Source of the DNA: an uncultured Pseudoteredinibacter sp. | Lineage (GTDB): Bacteria > Pseudomonadota > Gammaproteobacteria > Pseudomonadales > Cellvibrionaceae | Assembly (NCBI RefSeq): GCF_947500695.1 | Contig: NZ_CANMSS010000001.1 | Coordinates: 496,001-560,000, forward strand | Reading direction: 5' to 3' | DNA length: 64,000 nucleotides | Shown: one piece after another, positions 15,902 through 25,252 of the stretch | Layout: each line of letters opens with the position of its first letter | Position numbering within the stretch: the stretch's first letter is position 1 | Notes under the pieces: model-generated | Databases searched by the model: none | The model's input: only the letters and a program-made list of their open reading frames with translations | Told to the model about the DNA's origin: nothing | Program-made: the position numbers and the translations under genes

Positions 15902-18358
15902 ATGATGAAAATACACACGGTTAACAAGAATCTGTTATCACTCAGCATCGCAGCGTCAATCGCAATAGCGGCTCCTACACTAGCTATTGCAGACGACTTG
16001 ATGTTGGAAGAAATTGTCGTAACCGCCCAAAAACGTGAGCAAAGCCTTCAAGATGTACCAATCTCCGTCAGTGCTGTAGATGGCGAGAAAATGGCAGAAG
16101 CAGGCATCAGTAATCTGGAAGATCTATCCGCCTATGTACCCAACTTCCAACAAGCCAACTCGCCCTTAGGGCAAGTGATATCGATTCGCGGTGTCAGCTC
16201 TGGTATTAATCAGGGCTTTGAACAATCGGTTGTGCAATATGTGGATGATATTGCCATAGGTCGTGGCCCTATGGCCCGTATGCCGTTTATGGATCTGGAG
16301 CGCGTTGAAATCTTGCGTGGCCCACAAAATGTGCTGTTTGGAAAAAACAGTATTGGCGGCGCCATCTCTATCACCACCGCCAAACCCACTGAGGATTTCG
16401 AAGGCAGCGTTCAGGTCGAACACGAAAATAAGTACGGCAGTAATGAAATTCAAGCCATGGTATCCGGCCCACTGTCAGACACCGTAGGCGCTCGTCTGGC
16501 CATTCGAGCTCATCAGGAAGACGGCTACTTTGACAACACCACTAACGGTGATGATGAGCAACAAAAAGACGAACTGACCGCACGTCTGACCCTGGATTGG
16601 ACGCCTACCGACACCTTTAATGCCAGCCTGAAACTGGAACACAGCAGTTTTGATTTTGAAGGCCGCGGTGAAGAAGTGATTGCCGGTTATGATTCCGTTA
16701 GCCCACTATTTACGGGTATGAGCTACGGTGAAATTGGCGAATACCTGACAGCCGTAACCGGCCAGGACATCGGCTATGAGGACGGTACCCAAAACCGTAA
16801 ACGCCAAACCAATAACGACGAATACAGCGATAACGAAACCAATCAAGTCGTGCTGACCATGAATTGGGATTATTATGAATTTACCATCACCAGTGTTACC
16901 GGTTATGTAGATTACGAGCTGGACGAAGATACCGATCTCGATCTGTCAGGCCTCGAATCCATACGCGCCGCCCAACAAGAAAAGTTCGATCAAATTAGCC
17001 AGGAAATTCGTTTTACCTCCCCGGGTGGTGAAACCGTTGATTGGATTGCCGGAGCCTATTATCAGTCGTGGGATCTGGAATACGGCCAACAAAATATTGT
17101 TGATGATGAAAACCTTACTTCTGCGCTGAGTGATATTGGTCTTGGATTGCTGGCACCCTTTGCGCGCGTTACCGGTTTTAATCCCGCAGCATCTCTGCTG
17201 GCCAACTACGGTGTAGGTGCTCCATTCCTGGCTGCGACCGCCGCCGGCCGTCAACTCTTTTCCCTGAAGGAAATCAATAACACCAGTAACAACAGGGATT
17301 ATAGTGGCACAAGTGATACCTATTCTGCCTTCGGCCAAGCCACCTGGAATGTGAACGAAGAAGTACGCCTGACCTTGGGTGCCCGTTATACTCTGGAAGA
17401 AAAAGACGCCGAACGCTCACTGACCATTTATGACACCAGCGGTGGCGGCCTGACTCCGGCCGGTATTGAAACACAACTGGTTATGGGTGGTGTTTTTGGC
17501 ATTGAAAACCATGCCGTTAAGGATGACCGCCGCGAAGAGTCTGTGACAGGAACCTTGATTGCCGAATGGGATGCCACCGAAGATTTAATGCTTTACGCCT
17601 CGGTCAGTAACGGTTTTAAAGCTGGCGGTTTTGATGCCCGTGCAGGTCGTGCCGATGATTTCGAGTACGAAGACGAAACCGTTATCAACTACGAAATCGG
17701 TACCAAAGCCGAACTGCTGGGTGGTCGCGCACAATTAAATGCCGCCATCTTCTACACCGATTATACAGATCTTCAGGTCAGTCAGTTTGATGGCACCGTG
17801 GGATTTGTAGTGGGTAATGCCGCCTCCGCTCGCTCACAGGGTATCGAACTGGACGGTCGTATTATGTTGACCGAAGAGTTGTTACTGATCGGTTCCATGG
17901 CTTATCTTGATTATGAATTTAAAGAGTATGAAGGTGCAGCCTGTCCACCAAAAGTTACTTTGGATACCGGTTCCGTTACCTGTGACCTGAGCGGCGAGCC
18001 CAGCACCTTTGCGCCTGAAATGAGTGCCTCGATCACACTCAATTACATAACCCCTATCTCCGATGCGCTTAACTTGCATATGACAATGGACACGTCTTAC
18101 CGCTCTGCGCAGTATGTAGAAGCAACACTGGAGCCGCTGATGGAACAGGATAGCGAAATCAATGTTAATGCCCGTATCGCACTGGAAGCGGAGAACTGGA
18201 TGCTGGCATTGGTGGGTAAAAACCTGACCGACAATGACGACATTGGTTATTCCGCGGCAACACCGGTCTCAGGCAGTGCGTTGTTACAGGCACCAACTTA
18301 CAGCGGTTATCAGGTAAATCCTCGCACGGTAGCAATCCAGGCTAAATACAACTTCTAA
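15902..18358 (+). CDS. TonB-dependent receptor (substrate import for the sulfatase cluster)
   Basis: An 818-residue outer-membrane receptor. A signal peptide (LLSLSIAASIAIAAPTLAIA) precedes a TonB box/plug region (LEEIVVTAQKREQSLQDVPISVSAVDGEKM, VEILRGPQNVLFGKNSIGGAI), the signature of the large receptor class in marine proteobacteria and sphingomonads that imports complex organic molecules rather than ferric siderophores. The barrel ends with a terminal aromatic residue (AIQAKYNF). ATG codons at 15902 and 15905 are both possible; GAGAG sits 5-8 bases upstream. It is controlled by the tandem operator at 15788-15823 and is followed after 98 bp by a GST-like gene on the same strand. Substrate unknown; a sulfated organic compound is inferred from the neighbours. 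Confidence 0.9.
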   Translation: MMKIHTVNKNLLSLSIAASIAIAAPTLAIADDLMLEEIVVTAQKREQSLQDVPISVSAVDGEKMAEAGISNLEDLSAYVPNFQQANSPLGQVISIRGVSSGINQGFEQSVVQYVDDIAIGRGPMARMPFMDLERVEILRGPQNVLFGKNSIGGAISITTAKPTEDFEGSVQVEHENKYGSNEIQAMVSGPLSDTVGARLAIRAHQEDGYFDNTTNGDDEQQKDELTARLTLDWTPTDTFNASLKLEHSSFDFEGRGEEVIAGYDSVSPLFTGMSYGEIGEYLTAVTGQDIGYEDGTQNRKRQTNNDEYSDNETNQVVLTMNWDYYEFTITSVTGYVDYELDEDTDLDLSGLESIRAAQQEKFDQISQEIRFTSPGGETVDWIAGAYYQSWDLEYGQQNIVDDENLTSALSDIGLGLLAPFARVTGFNPAASLLANYGVGAPFLAATAAGRQLFSLKEINNTSNNRDYSGTSDTYSAFGQATWNVNEEVRLTLGARYTLEEKDAERSLTIYDTSGGGLTPAGIETQLVMGGVFGIENHAVKDDRREESVTGTLIAEWDATEDLMLYASVSNGFKAGGFDARAGRADDFEYEDETVINYEIGTKAELLGGRAQLNAAIFYTDYTDLQVSQFDGTVGFVVGNAASARSQGIELDGRIMLTEELLLIGSMAYLDYEFKEYEGAACPPKVTLDTGSVTCDLSGEPSTFAPEMSASITLNYITPISDALNLHMTMDTSYRSAQYVEATLEPLMEQDSEINVNARIALEAENWMLALVGKNLTDNDDIGYSAATPVSGSALLQAPTYSGYQVNPRTVAIQAKYNF

Positions 18359-18456
18359 TTTATAAATCAAAGAATTAAACCATCTCTCTGTTGGGCACTC
18401 GGTTCTCTACTGGCCAGTGCCTCTTTTAGAAAAAGCTAACCTATCTCGGTATACCC

Positions 18457-19572
18457 ATGACGCTCCAAGATTATGAACTGGTTGCAGCACAGCACTCCTA
18501 TTATTCAGCTAAAGTGCGTGCGTGTCTGCAGTACAAACGCCTGCCCTACCAGGAGATTGGCACAAACATCGAAACTATCCTCAATCGTGTTATCACGGCA
18601 ACTGGTAACCAACAATTTCCTGTGGTGTTTTGTCCCGATGGCACAGTACTGAAAGACGGTTGCGATATTGTTGAGGCGCTGGAAGCTCGCCACCCTGAAC
18701 GCCCCATCATGCCAGAGAATTCGCAACTTAAATGTGTTGCCAAACTGATTGAAACCCTGGCCGATGAATTTTTCGTCATCCCCATGATTTACTATCGCTG
18801 GGTACCCGAAGAGACCAAACAATGGGGCGTCGGTATGTTCCAGATGTTGTTGGGTAAGGGTATCGAAAACCCGGATATGGCTGCCCTGGCTGAACAGATG
18901 GGCGAAACCATCAGTTCAGAAATTCGCTCGCGCCTGCCCAAAGTTGGGCTCGACCGCAAACACATTCAGGATAAGGCGCAGGAAATTACCAAAGAAGTCT
19001 GCAGCCTACTGGATAAACATTTTGCCAAGACCCCTTACATGCTGGGTGATCACCCCACGCTCGCCGATTTGGGCATCATGAATACCATGTGGGGCCACCT
19101 GTATCTGGACCCATGTAAGGCCAGTATGTTTATCCGTAAAGATTACCTGCATCTGAATAACTGGATTACCAATATGCATTCCGGCGCCGGTATTTCAGAT
19201 CAGGGCGAACTGTATATCGCCGACACCTTGGTTCCGCTACTGCGCTATCTGAGTGATACCTTAGCCAATATGATGACGGACACCCTAGCCGCCGCCGATA
19301 AAACCCTACCCGCAGCTGAAGCCGGAACCGAAGCACCCGCGGGTCTCGGCCGTATTGAAACCACGCTACTAGATGCCGAACTTTCCCGCCCGGCAACCAG
19401 CTACACAGCCTGGCGCTTACAGAAGGTTATTGAGCAATACCAGGCAATTCCTGCCACCCAAAAGCCAGCCATGGATGACCTGCTAAGCGATATCGGCTTC
19501 CTTTCCGTGTGTCAGCATCAGCCAAAATGGCGCCTGCAAAAAGATAATTTCAAACTGTTTGTCGCTTCTTAA
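18457..19572 (+). CDS. Glutathione S-transferase family protein (long, 371 residues)
   Basis: The N-terminal thioredoxin-like domain (YELVAAQHSYYSAKVRACLQYKRLPYQEI, with FPVVFCPDGTVLKDGCDIVEALE around residues 52-72) and the all-helical C-terminal domain (KTPYMLGDHPTLADLGIMNTMWGHLYLD, the usual N-capping DxxLAD region) identify the family. It is longer than the usual 200-230 residues because of an inserted segment in the helical domain and a C-terminal extension with an Ala/Glu-rich linker near residues 280-300. Such proteins conjugate or remove glutathione during degradation of aromatic or other electrophilic compounds. Its place between the receptor and sulfatases suggests a catabolic or protective role in the same pathway; the reaction is not readable. 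Confidence 0.82.
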   Translation: MTLQDYELVAAQHSYYSAKVRACLQYKRLPYQEIGTNIETILNRVITATGNQQFPVVFCPDGTVLKDGCDIVEALEARHPERPIMPENSQLKCVAKLIETLADEFFVIPMIYYRWVPEETKQWGVGMFQMLLGKGIENPDMAALAEQMGETISSEIRSRLPKVGLDRKHIQDKAQEITKEVCSLLDKHFAKTPYMLGDHPTLADLGIMNTMWGHLYLDPCKASMFIRKDYLHLNNWITNMHSGAGISDQGELYIADTLVPLLRYLSDTLANMMTDTLAAADKTLPAAEAGTEAPAGLGRIETTLLDAELSRPATSYTAWRLQKVIEQYQAIPATQKPAMDDLLSDIGFLSVCQHQPKWRLQKDNFKLFVAS

Positions 19573-19631
19573 TAAACGCTTTTTCGCCCCCTGAACCGAT
19601 TCCAGCTCAGGGAGCGAAAAGAAGCGTTAAG

Positions 19632-19694
19632 CTGCGTAAATCTACAACCTTTTTGCGTAATTTTACAACTTGATGCAAGCTGCCCTTCTACAAT
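19632..19694 (+). promoter_or_regulatory. Tandem AraC-type operator and promoter of the sulfatase operon
   Basis: CTGCGTAAATCTACA (19632-19646) and TTGCGTAATTTTACA (19653-19667) are direct repeats with a 21-bp period and match the operator at 15788-15823 in most positions. A -10-like TACAAT at 19689-19694 follows. The would-be -35 position overlaps the end of the second repeat, the arrangement of class II activator-dependent promoters. Confidence 0.75.
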
Positions 19695-19727
19695 GAAGCT
19701 GTGTGTGCCATAAACCTGAGACATTTC

Positions 19728-21404
19728 ATGAAGAAAACGCTGATCACATTACTTGCTCTGAGTGCCGTCGGTTACGCTGCCTACGCGCAACGTATAGACA
19801 TCATGCTGGCTCTTATCAAATATCAATCGTCCAACGAAGTCTTTGCCGAAACCCGTGAACTGCCGTGGCAGCAGGGCCCTGCAGCATCAGAAGTGCCAGC
19901 GAATGAACGCCCACCCAACATCATTTTGATCGTCGCCGATGATCTCGGCTACAACGACATTTCGACCCTTGGCGGAGGGGTAAGCCGTACCGATGGCAGC
20001 ATCGTACAAACACCGGGGATTGATCAATTAGCCGCCGACGGTGTGGTATTCAATCAATCCTATTCCGGCGCCAGTACCTGTGCACCTTCTCGCGCTATGC
20101 TGATGACCGGACGCTACCCAACCCGTACCGGCTTTGAATTTACACCAACACCAGGCGGTATGGGCTCGATGGTTAGTAGCATCAGTAACAATATGGATAA
20201 CAACTTACCACCTGCGGTCTATGACGCTGCGTTGGATGAAACAAAACCAGACTATGAATTACAGGGTTTACCGTCATCAGAGATTACCCTGGCCGAAGTA
20301 TTAAAAGACCAAGGATATTACACCGCCCACATAGGCAAATGGCATTTAGGAAATGATGGCGACATGGGCCCACATAAACAGGGCTTTGATGACAGTTTAC
20401 TGATGACCAATGGGCTCTATTTACCAGAAGATGACCTTAACGTCGTTAACGCCAAGCTGGACTTCGACCCTATTGATCAATTCCTGTGGGCAAAATTAGG
20501 CTTCAGTAACTCATTTAATTCCGGCAGCGCCGATCAGTTCAAACCCGCCCGTTATATGACGGACTATTGGACTGACGAATCAGTAAAAGTCATCAAGGCC
20601 AATAAAAATCGTCCTTTCTTTTTGTATCTGGCCCACTGGGGACCACACACACCTCTGCAAGCCACACGAGAAGATTATGAAGCCGTGGGCGATATCAAGC
20701 CACACCGCAAGCGTGTTTATGCAGCCATGGTGCGTGCCGTAGATCGCAGCGTCGCACGCATTATGGAAACCCTAGAAGCCGAAGGTCTGGCGGACAATAC
20801 CATTGTGGCATTTACCAGTGATAACGGTGGCGCCGGTTACGTGGGGCTGCCTGAAAGCAATAGTCCTTTCCGAGGCTGGAAGATCACCATGTTTGAAGGT
20901 GGCCTGCGTGTACCCATGTTTGTCAAATGGCCGAAGCACATTGCCGCCGGTAGAACCGTAAACACGCCGGTAGCGCATATCGATGTCATGCCTACCCTGG
21001 CTGCTGCTGCCGGTGCCGCTACACCTGAAGGCGTTGAGATCGATGGCAAAAACATACTGCCATTACTTGACGACGAAACAAGCTGGCCGCGTAAAACCCT
21101 GTTCTGGCAAAACGGTCACTATCAGGTGGTGCGTCATGGCGATTGGAAATTGCAAGTGAATGACCGCCCTACTGACGGCCTGCAAACCTGGCTCTTCAAT
21201 CTAAACGACGATCCAACCGAACAAAAAAATCTGGTCAGTAATCATCCAGAAAAAGTCAGCGAGCTCTCTAAGCTACTTGCCGAGCATCAGGCAAACGCGC
21301 GCCCGCCTCTGTATCCAGCCGTGACCGACATGCCGGTGATGATTGATAAAACACTGAATGACACATTCGAACAAGGCGACGAATACGTCTACACGCCTAA
21401 CTAG
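19728..21404 (+). CDS. Formylglycine-type sulfatase (arylsulfatase family), exported
   Basis: A 558-residue sulfatase that would hydrolyse a sulfate ester in the periplasm. The ATG at 19728 gives a signal peptide or membrane anchor (KTLITLLALSAVGYAAYA). The catalytic signature CAPSR (Cys118-Arg122) followed by AMLMTGRYPTRTG is present; Cys118 must be converted to formylglycine by a maturase not encoded here. The metal ligands Asp71-Asp72 (IVADDLGYND), the HIGKWHLG block and AFTSDNGG are all in place. It is the first gene of a run of six genes on the same strand, preceded by the operator at 19632. The mix of ester substrates in this family is wide, so specificity is open. Confidence 0.92.
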   Translation: MKKTLITLLALSAVGYAAYAQRIDIMLALIKYQSSNEVFAETRELPWQQGPAASEVPANERPPNIILIVADDLGYNDISTLGGGVSRTDGSIVQTPGIDQLAADGVVFNQSYSGASTCAPSRAMLMTGRYPTRTGFEFTPTPGGMGSMVSSISNNMDNNLPPAVYDAALDETKPDYELQGLPSSEITLAEVLKDQGYYTAHIGKWHLGNDGDMGPHKQGFDDSLLMTNGLYLPEDDLNVVNAKLDFDPIDQFLWAKLGFSNSFNSGSADQFKPARYMTDYWTDESVKVIKANKNRPFFLYLAHWGPHTPLQATREDYEAVGDIKPHRKRVYAAMVRAVDRSVARIMETLEAEGLADNTIVAFTSDNGGAGYVGLPESNSPFRGWKITMFEGGLRVPMFVKWPKHIAAGRTVNTPVAHIDVMPTLAAAAGAATPEGVEIDGKNILPLLDDETSWPRKTLFWQNGHYQVVRHGDWKLQVNDRPTDGLQTWLFNLNDDPTEQKNLVSNHPEKVSELSKLLAEHQANARPPLYPAVTDMPVMIDKTLNDTFEQGDEYVYTPN

Positions 21405-21427
21405 CAGAGAAATCGTAGAGAGAACTA

Positions 21428-22123
21428 ATGAAAACACCCATGATTGATCTATACACTGCACCAACCCCCAATGGTCATAAAGCCTCCTGCACTCTCGAAG
21501 CTTTGGGTATGGAATACAACGTTCATACCGTTAACCTGCTGGAGAACGAACAAAAGACACCGGAATTTCTGGCGATCAATCCTAACGGCCGTATCCCGGC
21601 GATTGTTGATGGTGCTAACGATGATTTTGCGGTGTTTGAATCCGGTGCCATTATGATTTATCTGGCAGAACAAGCCGGACAATTATTACCCACCGAAACC
21701 AAAACACGCTCTAAAGTGATGCAATGGCTCATGTTTCAAATGGGCGGCACTGGTCCAATGATGGGTCAGGCTAACGTATTCTTCCGTTACTTTCCGGAAA
21801 AGATTCAGCCCGCCATTGATCGCTATCAAAATGAATGCCGGCGTTTATTTGAAGTAATGAATTACCACCTGAGTGACAACCAATGGTTGGCCGATGACTA
21901 CTCCATTGCCGATATCGCTAACTGGTGCTGGGCACGAACTTACAAGTGGTCTGGCGTATCTATTGATGGTTTAGATCATCTTAACCGCTGGATGAGCACC
22001 ATGACAGAACAGCCTGGCATGGCCAAAGGTATTGAAGTGCCGTTTAGTCTTGGCAATCTGCTAGACGATGAAGAAGAACAAAAAAACTTCACCAGTAACG
22101 CACAAGAATTACTGCAAAAATAG
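21428..22123 (+). CDS. Glutathione S-transferase (YfcG/YghU-like)
   Basis: A 231-residue GST. The N-terminal thioredoxin fold reads [25 protein letters not shown], the form seen in the Nu-class/YfcG-YghU disulfide-bond oxidoreductases, which use Thr/Asn rather than Tyr or Cys at the glutathione site. [12 protein letters not shown] (cis-Pro) and [19 protein letters not shown] are the glutathione-binding blocks; [19 protein letters not shown] is the helical-domain capping box. It follows the sulfatase by 23 bp with AGAGAG as ribosome binding site, so it belongs to the same operon. Its role in the pathway (thiol reduction, conjugation or protection) is inferred only. Confidence 0.88.
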   Translation: MKTPMIDLYTAPTPNGHKASCTLEALGMEYNVHTVNLLENEQKTPEFLAINPNGRIPAIVDGANDDFAVFESGAIMIYLAEQAGQLLPTETKTRSKVMQWLMFQMGGTGPMMGQANVFFRYFPEKIQPAIDRYQNECRRLFEVMNYHLSDNQWLADDYSIADIANWCWARTYKWSGVSIDGLDHLNRWMSTMTEQPGMAKGIEVPFSLGNLLDDEEEQKNFTSNAQELLQK

Positions 22124-22171
22124 ATATCAAAAAATTGCCTTGCCATGCAGGGCATAGACATGGGACACACA

Positions 22172-23020
22172 ATGAAAACCTTAGTAAAGACTATCACAGG
22201 TCTATTTGCCTTTATTATTGTGAGCGTAATGGCTTTACCTACACTCCTGCATAATCTGGGATTGCATCCTGAATATCATGGCGAGAAACATTCAGCTGTA
22301 GGTAAACGCGCTCTGGTGATTACCACCAGCCATGCCATCTTAAATGCTGCTGGCGAGACAACCGGTAAAAAAACCGGTGTGATGGCCTCGGAAATGACTC
22401 ACCCCTACTACACCTTTTTGGATGCCGGCATGCAGGTGGATGTTGCCAGTATTAAAGGCGGTGAAATCCCTGTTGATCCAGATACGCTCAAGTTTATGAT
22501 CAAAAGTCCGGAAGATGATCGTTTCCTGAAAGACCCGGATCTTCAGGCCAAGGTCAAAAATTCTCTGCGCATTGATGATATTGACTTCACCCTTTACGAC
22601 ACAGTCTTTATGGCTGGTGGCTGGGGTGCTGCCTATGATATGGGCTATTCCGACGTGCTCGGTCAAAAGATCAGTGAGGCGTATTTCGGTAACCCAGACA
22701 CCATTATTGGTTCGGTTTGCCATGGCGCACTGGGTTTAATCAATGCTACCGATGACCAGGGAAACCCTATTATTCGTGGACGCGCAATTACCGGTGTTAC
22801 CGATAAACAAGTCAAAGAACTGGGCATTGAAGTAACCCCTATGCACCCGGAAACTGAACTGCGTAAAGTGGGTGTTAACTTTGAAAGCCAAACCGCTTTT
22901 CTCGACTTTTTTGCCACCCATGTTAGCGTTGATGCAGAACAGCGCTTTGTCACTGGACAAAATCAAAACTCCGGTTTGGAAGCCGCTCACAAAATTGTAG
23001 AAATTCTGGCCAAGCGATAA
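22172..23020 (+). CDS. DJ-1/PfpI-family protein with N-terminal membrane anchor
   Basis: About 282 residues from the ATG at 22172; ATGs at 22145 and 22160 are alternatives (the latter has AGGG seven bases upstream). A hydrophobic helix (TITGLFAFIIVSVMALPTLL) targets it to the membrane or periplasm. The class I glutamine-amidotransferase-like fold is shown by KRALVITTSHAIL, the PYYTFLDAGMQVDVASIKGGEIPVD block and the nucleophile elbow GSVCHGALGL (Cys183). Such proteins act as glyoxalase/chaperone-like enzymes, proteases or hydratases. It sits inside the sulfatase operon, 48 bp after the GST. The reaction is not predictable. Confidence 0.85.
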   Translation: MKTLVKTITGLFAFIIVSVMALPTLLHNLGLHPEYHGEKHSAVGKRALVITTSHAILNAAGETTGKKTGVMASEMTHPYYTFLDAGMQVDVASIKGGEIPVDPDTLKFMIKSPEDDRFLKDPDLQAKVKNSLRIDDIDFTLYDTVFMAGGWGAAYDMGYSDVLGQKISEAYFGNPDTIIGSVCHGALGLINATDDQGNPIIRGRAITGVTDKQVKELGIEVTPMHPETELRKVGVNFESQTAFLDFFATHVSVDAEQRFVTGQNQNSGLEAAHKIVEILAKR

Positions 23021-23037
23021 CCAAGAAGGAAAATATA

Positions 23038-23430
23038 ATGTCCAAAGCTATTCGCGCACTGGCCTTGTTGCCGGCACTGGCGTTCTTATTCACTGGATTA
23101 AGCTGGTTAACCCAGCCTGAGTCGGCCGCGAGCTCACTGGGGCTGCCCCTGCTTGATGGTGTAGCACGAAGCAGCCAGATTGGCGATTTGGCCGCTTTCT
23201 TTTTAAGCAGTAGCCTGATGATTTTAATCGGACTCGTAACAGAAAAGCGTATCTGGTTGCTGGCTCCTGCCATGCTGATCGGCCTCACGGCTATTTGCCG
23301 TACCCTCGCCTGGCTATTGCATGATGCCGCATTGCCAATGAACCTGATAGCACCTGAGATTGTTTTTAGCCTGATACTCCTATTGGCTGCTAGCCGGCTC
23401 CCTCAAGAGAGCCAACCACAGGAGTGTTAA
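23038..23430 (+). CDS. Small four-helix membrane protein (DUF4345-like)
   Basis: A 130-residue inner-membrane protein with four hydrophobic helices (ALALLPALAFLFTGLSWL, GDLAAFFLSSSLMILIGLV, IWLLAPAMLIGLTAICRTLAWLL, NLIAPEIVFSLILLLAAS). The pattern resembles small DUF4345-type proteins of unknown function. It follows the DJ-1-like gene by 17 bp with AAGGA seven bases before its start and is followed by the second sulfatase after 4 bp, so it is almost certainly part of the operon. No catalytic residues can be named. Confidence 0.7.
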   Translation: MSKAIRALALLPALAFLFTGLSWLTQPESAASSLGLPLLDGVARSSQIGDLAAFFLSSSLMILIGLVTEKRIWLLAPAMLIGLTAICRTLAWLLHDAALPMNLIAPEIVFSLILLLAASRLPQESQPQEC

Positions 23431-23434
23431 CAGC

Positions 23435-25207
23435 ATGAAAAAAATACTCCAGGCATTAACGCTTTTAGGCAGCACTAGCATCATTTGTTCCGCCATGGCG
23501 ACAGAACGTCCCAACATTGTACTGATCGTCGCCGATGATTTGGGTTTTACCGATACAGCCCCCTACGGTGGCGAAATCAATACCCCCACCATCAGTCAAT
23601 TAGCACAACAGGGAATTCAATTTACCAACTACCACACCGCCGCCAGCTGCGCGCCAACACGCGCGATGCTGCTCACCGGTGTTGATAGTCATTTAGCCGG
23701 CGTGCCCAATATTCCTGAAGCTATACCGCCCGAGCAAGCCAAGCATGATCACTATCAAGGTTCGCTAAGCCACAATGTGGTTACCGTTGCCAGCTTGTTA
23801 CAGGCATCCGGTTACCACACCTACATGAGCGGTAAGTGGCATCTGGGTAAGGAAAAACATCAGCTACCTTTTTACCGGGGTTTTGAGCGCACGGTAAGCA
23901 TGAGCGATACTGGCGCCGATAACTGGGAACAAAAACCTTACCTTCCTATTTACAAAAAAGCCAACTGGACCGCTGACGGTGAAGAGTTTCAATTACCCAA
24001 TGACTTTTATTCCTCGCGCTTTTTAGTTGATAAAACCATCGAGTTTATCGACAGTAATGCAGGGGATGAGCAACCCTTCTTTGCCTACATCCCCTTCCAG
24101 GCGGTTCACATTCCGATACAGGCACCGAAAGAATTTAGCGATCGCTATCTGGAAACCTACAAAGAAGGCTGGGAAGTCTTGCGAAAATCCCGTCAAGCCA
24201 ATGCCAAAGCGCTGGGCATAGTGCCTGCTGACAGTGACATGGTAACCATGCATACGAACAGCGACTGGGATGCGTTAAGTGAAGACGACAAGCGTTATAA
24301 CGCCAAACGCATGGCGGTTTACGCCGGTATGATTGAAGCCATGGATTTTCATATAGGACGCTTGGTAGATCACCTAAAAAGCACCGGGCAGTTCGAGAAC
24401 ACCATTTTTATTTTTACCTCCGACAACGGCAGTGAATACAATGGTCAGGATCGAGCACAAGGCATGCTGCAACGTTTTGCAATGTCTCTCCAAGGTTACA
24501 GTCTTGACTATGACACCTTAGGTGAAAAAGGCAGCTTTAACACCATAGGTCCAAGCTTCGCCAGTGCATCTGCCGGTCCCTTGGCATATTACAAATTCTA
24601 TGCCGGTGAAGGCGGTATGCGTGTCCCCCTGATCATTGCCGCTGAAGCAATTTCAAAAAGCGCTCGCATAAGCAATGCGTTTACTTATGTAACCGATATC
24701 ACCCCAACTATTTTGGACCTAACCGATACCAAAGCACCGGCACAACGCTTTGGCGGCAGACCGGTAGAAACCATCAGTGGTCGCAGCTTAACCCCACTTT
24801 TGAATCAGGAAAGCGATCGAATCTACCAATCTACAGATTATGTCGGTTATGAACTAGGGGGGCACGCCGCACTGTTTCAGGGAGACTATAAAATAGTGTT
24901 TAACCGTGGCCCGGTAGGCGACAATCAATGGCGCCTGTACAATATTGTTAGAGACCCTGGCGAAACCCGAGATCTTAGCTCTGAATTACCACAGCAGCTG
25001 CAAGCAATGCTCGGTAACTTTGAACAATACAAACGCGACAACAAGGTATTACCCGTACCTGTTGGTTACGATGCAGTAAAACAAACCGGACTTAACGGTG
25101 CTCGCAAGCTGTTAAAACCCAGTTTAACTATACTATTGCTCGCGGGCTTTATATTAGTGATGTTCAGGTTTGCTTACCACCAACGTCAAAAAAACAAGCA
25201 AACTTAA
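23435..25207 (+). CDS. Formylglycine-type sulfatase with C-terminal membrane anchor
   Basis: A 590-residue exported sulfatase. A signal peptide (LQALTLLGSTSIICSAMA) is followed by the metal-binding IVADDLGFTDTAPYGGE, then the formylglycine motif CAPTR (Cys72-Arg76) in AASCAPTRAMLLTG, and SGKWHLGK near residue 135. It ends with a hydrophobic helix (LTILLLAGFILVMFRFAY) and basic tail, suggesting attachment to the inner membrane facing the periplasm. It differs from the first sulfatase at the motif (CAPTR against CAPSR) and over its length, so the two probably cleave different esters or positions. It sits 4 bp after the small membrane gene. Confidence 0.92.
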   Translation: MKKILQALTLLGSTSIICSAMATERPNIVLIVADDLGFTDTAPYGGEINTPTISQLAQQGIQFTNYHTAASCAPTRAMLLTGVDSHLAGVPNIPEAIPPEQAKHDHYQGSLSHNVVTVASLLQASGYHTYMSGKWHLGKEKHQLPFYRGFERTVSMSDTGADNWEQKPYLPIYKKANWTADGEEFQLPNDFYSSRFLVDKTIEFIDSNAGDEQPFFAYIPFQAVHIPIQAPKEFSDRYLETYKEGWEVLRKSRQANAKALGIVPADSDMVTMHTNSDWDALSEDDKRYNAKRMAVYAGMIEAMDFHIGRLVDHLKSTGQFENTIFIFTSDNGSEYNGQDRAQGMLQRFAMSLQGYSLDYDTLGEKGSFNTIGPSFASASAGPLAYYKFYAGEGGMRVPLIIAAEAISKSARISNAFTYVTDITPTILDLTDTKAPAQRFGGRPVETISGRSLTPLLNQESDRIYQSTDYVGYELGGHAALFQGDYKIVFNRGPVGDNQWRLYNIVRDPGETRDLSSELPQQLQAMLGNFEQYKRDNKVLPVPVGYDAVKQTGLNGARKLLKPSLTILLLAGFILVMFRFAYHQRQKNKQT

Positions 25208-25252
25208 CCCCCACATAATCAAGTCACGTACCAACAAAGAGAGGTGTAACTA

